Origin: Bacteroidales bacterium | GTDB taxonomy: Bacteria > Bacteroidota > Bacteroidia > Bacteroidales > UBA932 | DNA length: 26,086 nucleotides | Assembly (NCBI GenBank): GCA_009784635.1 | Contig: WRBG01000006.1 | Span: 1-26,086, forward strand | Direction: 5' to 3' | In this document: positions 21,993 to 26,086 of the stretch, in pieces | Layout of the letters: each line of letters begins with the position of its first letter | How positions within the stretch are numbered: the first letter of the stretch is position 1 | Notes under the pieces: model-generated | What the model was told of the DNA's origin: nothing | Database searches by the model: none | The model's input: only the letters and a program-made list of their open reading frames with translations | Made by a program: the position numbers and the translations under genes

Positions 21993-24707
21993 TTATAATT
22001 TATACCTTAGTCCTATTATGAAGTGTTGGCCGTAATATTCCTTTCGTTCCAAGAGTCCGCCATTTTTCCGCGCAACACCCTCTAACCGGTTGTCGGCAGG
22101 ATTGGGATGAATGTAGCGAAACATTGGAGTATTAAGCAGATTGGACGCCTTTGCAAACACGATAAGCCTGATTTTTGAGAAAAATTTTTCCACCGAGGCG
22201 TCCAATCGAAAATATTCCGCTTCCCAAGTATCTTGATTTATGTATCTCGAAATGTAGGCAATCCGTTTGCCGGTGTATGAACATGCAATTTGTCCCTCCC
22301 AGCCGCTTTGGACGTCTTTGTAAAGCAATGAAAGGTTCGCCACATGCGCCGCCTGTCCAAACAGCATACGGGTCTGACTTACTTCTCTGATGATTGTTTT
22401 TTCGTCGGCGTTGGGGTCGGGGTTGTCCATAAGCAGCCATTTGAGCGTGGTGATTTGTGAATGGGTCAGCGTGTAGTTGGCCTTAATGCCCAATCGCCTA
22501 AAATATTTGGTTGCGTCTATTTCGATGCCCGCATTGTGTGCGTTGCCAAAATTTAAAGGCATGTGGTACGCTTCCTGCCCCATGGCAATCATCCCGTATT
22601 CAATCGGGTCTTGGATGTACTTGTAGAACGCGCCTACCATGAATTGTTCGCCGGGACTCGGGAAAAACTCGTAACGCAGGTCTATGTTGTCGGCAACTGT
22701 GTGGCGTATTTCGGGATTCCCGCGCTCGTTGTAGTCTTCAAACATTTTTGCGTAGGGCACAATTTCAAAAAAACTGGGGCGATTGATGGCCTTCACGTAT
22801 GAAAACCGCAAATTCGATTTTTGGTTCAGTGCGTATCGGGCATGCACACTGGGCAACCACTCGTAATAATCTTGAAATCCGGTATTTTCTATTCCTTGAA
22901 GCGCAAATTTGAGGTCGTATCCTTGACGGGTATGCTCCATGCGCAGTCCGGCAATCAAATGAATGTGTGCAAAAGTCGTTTTTACCTGCGCATATCCGGC
23001 GGTTATTTTTTCGGAAGCGTCGTAGTTGAGCGGGTCGCTGAGCGTTGCCGAAGTAAACACCTCCTGCTTGATTTCGTCGAAACGATTCCAGTCGGTTCCT
23101 TTGTACTGTATCGAAGGAGTGGGCCTGAATGAGTATTCATGGAAGTGGCTCTCGCGGACTTTGTCGCGGTACATTCCCCCTGCCGACCATTCAAACCTCA
23201 TGGCTCCTGCATGAGCTTCATAAGTCAAGTTTGCGTGAACCGCTTTGTCTTTGTCGGAATTGTCTTCCCAACGGCGCGTTGCGCTCATGATGGGGTCTGT
23301 ATACACATGCTCATTATCCACGCGCAGACGAATGGTTGCATTGTCGGGCGTTTCGTTGTACGCATTTCCGTAGGCAAGCGCCCAATTGAAGCGTAGTTTT
23401 TTGTCTGCGAAATGATGTATTCCCTTCATCGTTGAACTGAAAATGGATTGATGATTCCACCTCATGCGATAGGATTGCGTGGTCTTGTCCACTGCGTCGC
23501 GCACCTGTTTGTTTTGAAAATCCATATAGGCGTTGTACCACATTAGTTGGTGATTTGGATTCAGACGAATATCGAATTTTGCGTGCGTTCCCATGCGTTT
23601 TTGTTGGCTTGAATAGTACCGGTGTGTGACATGCTGTGTTCCATCTGCTCCCGAAGTGCCGCCGTACATGTCGCTGGCGCTTCCGCGAAAAGCATCGGAA
23701 TAACTTGCCGCGACCATAATTCCCAATACATTATTAAATACCCGTCCGCCTGCCGAGAAGCCCCCCGCAAGGCTTGCCGGCGGCGCGGTTCGTTCTGTCA
23801 TTACAAGGTTTTGGGTAGTAAAGTCAGACGTTTTGAAAGGGTATCCGACTCCGTATTTCCTGTTGGGAGACTGACGATTGATTCCCGAATGGTCGAATGT
23901 CTGATAATGGCGCGAAAAGAACTGCACATTGAAGCCGGTAGACATATTGGCGTTCACCTGCACGCGCTCCGGCGCATCTTTCATTATCATATTTACCGCT
24001 CCGCCGATTCCATCTCCTTCCATATCGGCAGTAAGCGCCTTTGTAACTTCCAATCTGTCTAATAATTCCGAAGGGAAAATGTCCAAAGGCACAAAACGGT
24101 TCTTGTTGTCGGGCGAAGGAATTTTGATGCCGTTCACCAATGTATAATTGAAACGCTTGTCCATTCCCCGCAGCAGCGCGTATTGTCCTTCCCCGCTGCT
24201 GTTGCGCTCCATGGTTACTCCGGACATGCGCTGAATTACGTCGGCAACAGTCATATCCGGCGACAGTTCGATGGCGCGGGCGCTTACCACGTTCATCACA
24301 TTCATCGCCGACCTCTCTATCATGCGGGCGCTGTAATCCGTGCGTCCGCTGTTTGTGGCCGTAACCACTACTTCGCCAATCATGGCCACATCTTCTTCGA
24401 GCCGGATTACGATAGGCATACTATTCTCAACAACAATTTCTTGCAATATGTAGCCGAGAAAAGATACAGTTATTTTTGCCGGAAATATAGTTACATTTGC
24501 AATGCTAAACGAGCCGTCGAGACCACTCGCTGCGGCTCTTGGTTGACTGCCATGCAGAACGATGGATGCGCCGATGATGGTTTCATCTGTTGCAGCATCT
24601 AAAACCCTGCCGCGGATGGTTTGGGCAATAAGTCCGCCCGAAAAAACCGGACAGAACAATAGAAAAAAAACCAATAATTTTCTATAATTTGCAGAAACAG
24701 AGTACAT
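21993..24707 (-). CDS. TonB-dependent outer-membrane receptor (not of the SusC type)
   Basis: A 904-residue receptor from the ATG at 24707. The signal peptide MYSVSANYRKLLVFFLLFCP... ends about residue 29 (GGLIAQ). Then a carboxypeptidase-regulatory-like domain (about 30-108: IRGRVLDAATDETIIGASIV, SGLDGSFSIANV), a TonB-box-like EVVVTATN, a plug domain (about 125-250: DVIQRMSGVTMER, QYALLRGMDKRFNYTLVNGI, FPSELLDRLEVTKALTADME, GIGGAVNM) and a barrel ending IIGLRYKL. It resembles the TonB-dependent receptors of proteobacterial carbohydrate/siderophore type rather than SusC, and no SusD follows. It heads the operon with the beta-helix lipoprotein and phosphatase. An upstream ATG at 24734 or 24806 would lengthen the protein, but would bury the signal peptide. 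Confidence 0.92.
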   Translation of the reverse strand: MYSVSANYRKLLVFFLLFCPVFSGGLIAQTIRGRVLDAATDETIIGASIVLHGSQPRAAASGLDGSFSIANVTIFPAKITVSFLGYILQEIVVENSMPIVIRLEEDVAMIGEVVVTATNSGRTDYSARMIERSAMNVMNVVSARAIELSPDMTVADVIQRMSGVTMERNSSGEGQYALLRGMDKRFNYTLVNGIKIPSPDNKNRFVPLDIFPSELLDRLEVTKALTADMEGDGIGGAVNMIMKDAPERVQVNANMSTGFNVQFFSRHYQTFDHSGINRQSPNRKYGVGYPFKTSDFTTQNLVMTERTAPPASLAGGFSAGGRVFNNVLGIMVAASYSDAFRGSASDMYGGTSGADGTQHVTHRYYSSQQKRMGTHAKFDIRLNPNHQLMWYNAYMDFQNKQVRDAVDKTTQSYRMRWNHQSIFSSTMKGIHHFADKKLRFNWALAYGNAYNETPDNATIRLRVDNEHVYTDPIMSATRRWEDNSDKDKAVHANLTYEAHAGAMRFEWSAGGMYRDKVRESHFHEYSFRPTPSIQYKGTDWNRFDEIKQEVFTSATLSDPLNYDASEKITAGYAQVKTTFAHIHLIAGLRMEHTRQGYDLKFALQGIENTGFQDYYEWLPSVHARYALNQKSNLRFSYVKAINRPSFFEIVPYAKMFEDYNERGNPEIRHTVADNIDLRYEFFPSPGEQFMVGAFYKYIQDPIEYGMIAMGQEAYHMPLNFGNAHNAGIEIDATKYFRRLGIKANYTLTHSQITTLKWLLMDNPDPNADEKTIIREVSQTRMLFGQAAHVANLSLLYKDVQSGWEGQIACSYTGKRIAYISRYINQDTWEAEYFRLDASVEKFFSKIRLIVFAKASNLLNTPMFRYIHPNPADNRLEGVARKNGGLLERKEYYGQHFIIGLRYKL

Positions 24708-24738
24708 ACTATCGAGTAAAAGATAAAATTTCATGTGG

Positions 24739-24746
24739 TAAAAGTA
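24739..24746 (-). promoter_or_regulatory. Tentative -7 box for the receptor-phosphatase operon
   Basis: On the reverse strand TACTTTTA differs from TAnnTTTG in the last base, about 32 bases before the ATG at 24707. No TTTG sits at the proper distance, so the promoter may be weak or activator-dependent. Confidence 0.25.
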
Positions 24747-24798
24747 TGGCTCCGATGTTAATGGAATATTGCGGTTGGATGAAGTTTTGGTTAAGATT

Positions 24799-24828
24799 TT
24801 TGCCACCTGCGGTTTTTTCTATAACTTG
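24799..24828 (+). promoter_or_regulatory. Tentative promoter for the GH18 gene
   Basis: TTTG at 24799-24802, 18 bases, then ATAACTTG (24821-24828), which is a poor match to TAnnTTTG but ends 23 bases before the ATG at 24852. The leader length fits other genes in the window. Confidence 0.25.
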
Positions 24829-24851
24829 CCGTCTCTTATTATTGTAACACG

Positions 24852-25976
24852 ATGAAAAAACTCCTCTTGCTTGTTGCCGTCTTATTGTTGGGCAAACTCT
24901 ATGCCCAGCAACAACCTCAAAACAATCCGGTAGTGCTTGCTTATGTAACCTCATGGAGCAGTATCCTGCCCGACCCCGATTATGTAACCCATATTAATTA
25001 TGCTTTTGGGCATGTGAATGAAAGCTTTAACGGAGTAATCATCAACAGGCCGCCTCGCCCCGGCAGCAATGTTCCGGACGGACGTGCAACCGCTGAAGAC
25101 AGGCTAAGGTCTGTGGTGGAATTAAAGAAACAAAAACCTTCCCTCAAGATATTGCTTTCCATAGGCGGTTGGGGCAGCGGTCGTTTTAGCGAAATGGCTG
25201 CCGACCCCGTCAACCGATTGGCCTTTGCCGCCGATTGCCAAAGGCTGATTTTGGAATTTGGATTGGATGGAATCGACATGGACTGGGAATACCCCACCAG
25301 TTCCGCCGCCCGGATTTCATCCTCGCCGGAGGATACGGACAATTTCACTTTGTTGATGCGCGACATACGGCAAGCCATCGGCAAAGACAAATTGCTGACT
25401 TTTGCCTCTGCTGCAAATGCAGGGTATGTTGATTTTAGAGCTGTTGACCCTTATGTGGATTTCATTAATATCATGACTTACGACTTTGAGCTTAACGGGT
25501 CTGTGCATCATGCGGGGCTTTTTCGCTCCGGATTAACGGGAGAAGCGGGGAGGGGCATTTCGTGTGAAGAATCTGTGGAAAAGCACATTGAAGCCGGCGT
25601 TCCCATACATAAATTGACCTTGGGAATCCCTTTTTACGGTCGAGGTCGCGACAGCATTCCGGCTTCGGTCAATTTCAATAATACCATTGTAAGAGATGGA
25701 GTATTGGGCGTCATTGTTAGGGGAGATATTGTTCAACTAAAAGGACATAAGGATATGTGGGACGATGTAGCGCAGGCTTCTTACTGGGTGGACGCCGATG
25801 GAAAATTTGTCTTGACCTATGAAACGCCCAAGTCCATAGCCGCCAAATGTGCGTGGCTAAAGCAAAAAGGAATGTTGGGCGCCATGTATTGGGAATATGC
25901 CGGAGACGACCCCCATGGGACGCTCAGAAAAGCCGTGTATTACGGAGTTAGGTGCCATTTGGCGACAGCACAGTAG
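24852..25976 (+). CDS. Secreted GH18 chitinase-like glycoside hydrolase
   Basis: A 374-residue single-domain family 18 glycosidase. Signal peptide MKKLLLLVAVLLLGKLYAQ. The (beta/alpha)8 barrel shows the chitinase order: ILLSIGGWGSGRFSEM (about 100-115), the catalytic DxxDxDxE in DGIDMDWEYP (139-148; Asp139, Asp142, Asp144 and the acid Glu146), INIMTYDFEL with the substrate-assisting Tyr, KLTLGIPFYGRG and late GAMYWEYAGDD. Family knowledge: hydrolyses beta-1,4-GlcNAc linkages by substrate-assisted catalysis; endo-beta-N-acetylglucosaminidases share the motif, but RFSEMAADPVNR and IPFYGRG favour chitinase. No carbohydrate-binding module or secretion tail is present. It is divergent from the TonB receptor and is followed after 20 bases by another exported-protein gene. 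Confidence 0.9.
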   Translation: MKKLLLLVAVLLLGKLYAQQQPQNNPVVLAYVTSWSSILPDPDYVTHINYAFGHVNESFNGVIINRPPRPGSNVPDGRATAEDRLRSVVELKKQKPSLKILLSIGGWGSGRFSEMAADPVNRLAFAADCQRLILEFGLDGIDMDWEYPTSSAARISSSPEDTDNFTLLMRDIRQAIGKDKLLTFASAANAGYVDFRAVDPYVDFINIMTYDFELNGSVHHAGLFRSGLTGEAGRGISCEESVEKHIEAGVPIHKLTLGIPFYGRGRDSIPASVNFNNTIVRDGVLGVIVRGDIVQLKGHKDMWDDVAQASYWVDADGKFVLTYETPKSIAAKCAWLKQKGMLGAMYWEYAGDDPHGTLRKAVYYGVRCHLATAQ

Positions 25977-25996
25977 AAACGAAAAAAAGAATAGAC

Positions 25997-26086
25997 ATGA
26001 AGAAAAATCTGACAACATTACTGTTTTTGACTTCTGTAATAACCACATTCGGACAAGAAGTAAAGCATTATGATTTTAAGGTAAAA
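25997..26086 (+). CDS. Start of an exported protein of unknown function (cut by right edge)
   Basis: An ATG 20 bases after the chitinase stop opens a frame that runs to the end of the window, giving 30 residues. The residues MKKNLTTLLFLTSVITTFGQ form a good signal peptide (Lys-rich start, hydrophobic core, cleavage before or after Gln20), followed by EVKHYDFKVK. Spacing suggests co-transcription with the GH18 gene. The mature part is too short to identify. Confidence 0.65.
   Translation, partial: MKKNLTTLLFLTSVITTFGQEVKHYDFKVK

Noticed and set aside
2609..25976. A chitin utilisation locus joining susC/susD with the GH18 enzyme
   Set aside because: They are about 17 kb apart with many unrelated transcription units between them, so nothing in the sequence links them.
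1..26086. CRISPR arrays, tRNA or rRNA genes, transposases and attachment sites
   Set aside because: None could be recognised: no regularly spaced repeats, no cloverleaf in the intergenic gaps and no transposase-like frame.

Overview
The window looks like chromosomal DNA from a member of the Bacteroidetes, most likely Bacteroidales. The evidence is two SusC-type receptors, one with its SusD lipoprotein partner, several outer-membrane lipoproteins with classic lipoboxes, the lipid A kinase LpxK, and repeated use of the phylum's promoter signature (TTTG, a spacer of about 19-22, then TAnnTTTG). I see no tRNA, rRNA, CRISPR array, insertion sequence or phage gene. It reads as ordinary host DNA with a few accessory modules.

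Layout. 1-1014 (-): 5' part of a SusC-like receptor gene that runs off the left edge. 1015-1416: divergent intergenic region with a good promoter for that gene, a hairpin and a weaker lpxK promoter. 1417-2472 (+): lpxK. 2609-7797 (+): an intact susC/susD pair with its own promoter, closed by a hairpin terminator whose T-tract doubles as the start of the next promoter. 7916-9307 (+): Xaa-Pro aminopeptidase. 9353-9381: perfect bidirectional terminator. 9411-10943 (-): AbgT-family transporter. 11090-13297 (+): a two-gene operon of a MalY/PatB-type C-S lyase and a complete T4 Rnl2-like RNA ligase. 13429-16239 (-): two-repeat M16 zinc protease lipoprotein. 16502-18382 (-): miaB then an OsmC-family gene. 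18439-19380 (+): an LEA2-like lipoprotein and a SPOR-domain protein, whose promoter interlocks with that of miaB. 19349-24707 (-): a three-gene operon of TonB-dependent receptor, BIG2/beta-helix lipoprotein and purple-acid-phosphatase-like lipoprotein. 24852-25976 (+): secreted GH18 chitinase-like enzyme, followed by the start of another exported protein cut by the right edge.

How the genes relate. Most products act at the cell envelope: nutrient receptors (SusC/D and the TonB receptor operon), lipid A synthesis, proteolysis, chitin or GlcNAc-polymer hydrolysis, and peptidoglycan-associated SPOR function. MiaB (tRNA modification), OsmC (peroxide defence) and the RNA ligase are cytoplasmic.

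The two most interesting units are the C-S lyase/RNA ligase operon and the receptor/beta-helix lipoprotein/phosphatase operon. The latter could be a phosphorus-scavenging system; its phosphatase has His at the position of the iron-binding Tyr of purple acid phosphatases. Promoter boxes lying inside or overlapping the 5' extensions of several long open frames let me choose the shorter, real starts for pepP, malY, the M16 protease and miaB. All functions are inferred by reading motifs; no database search was run.
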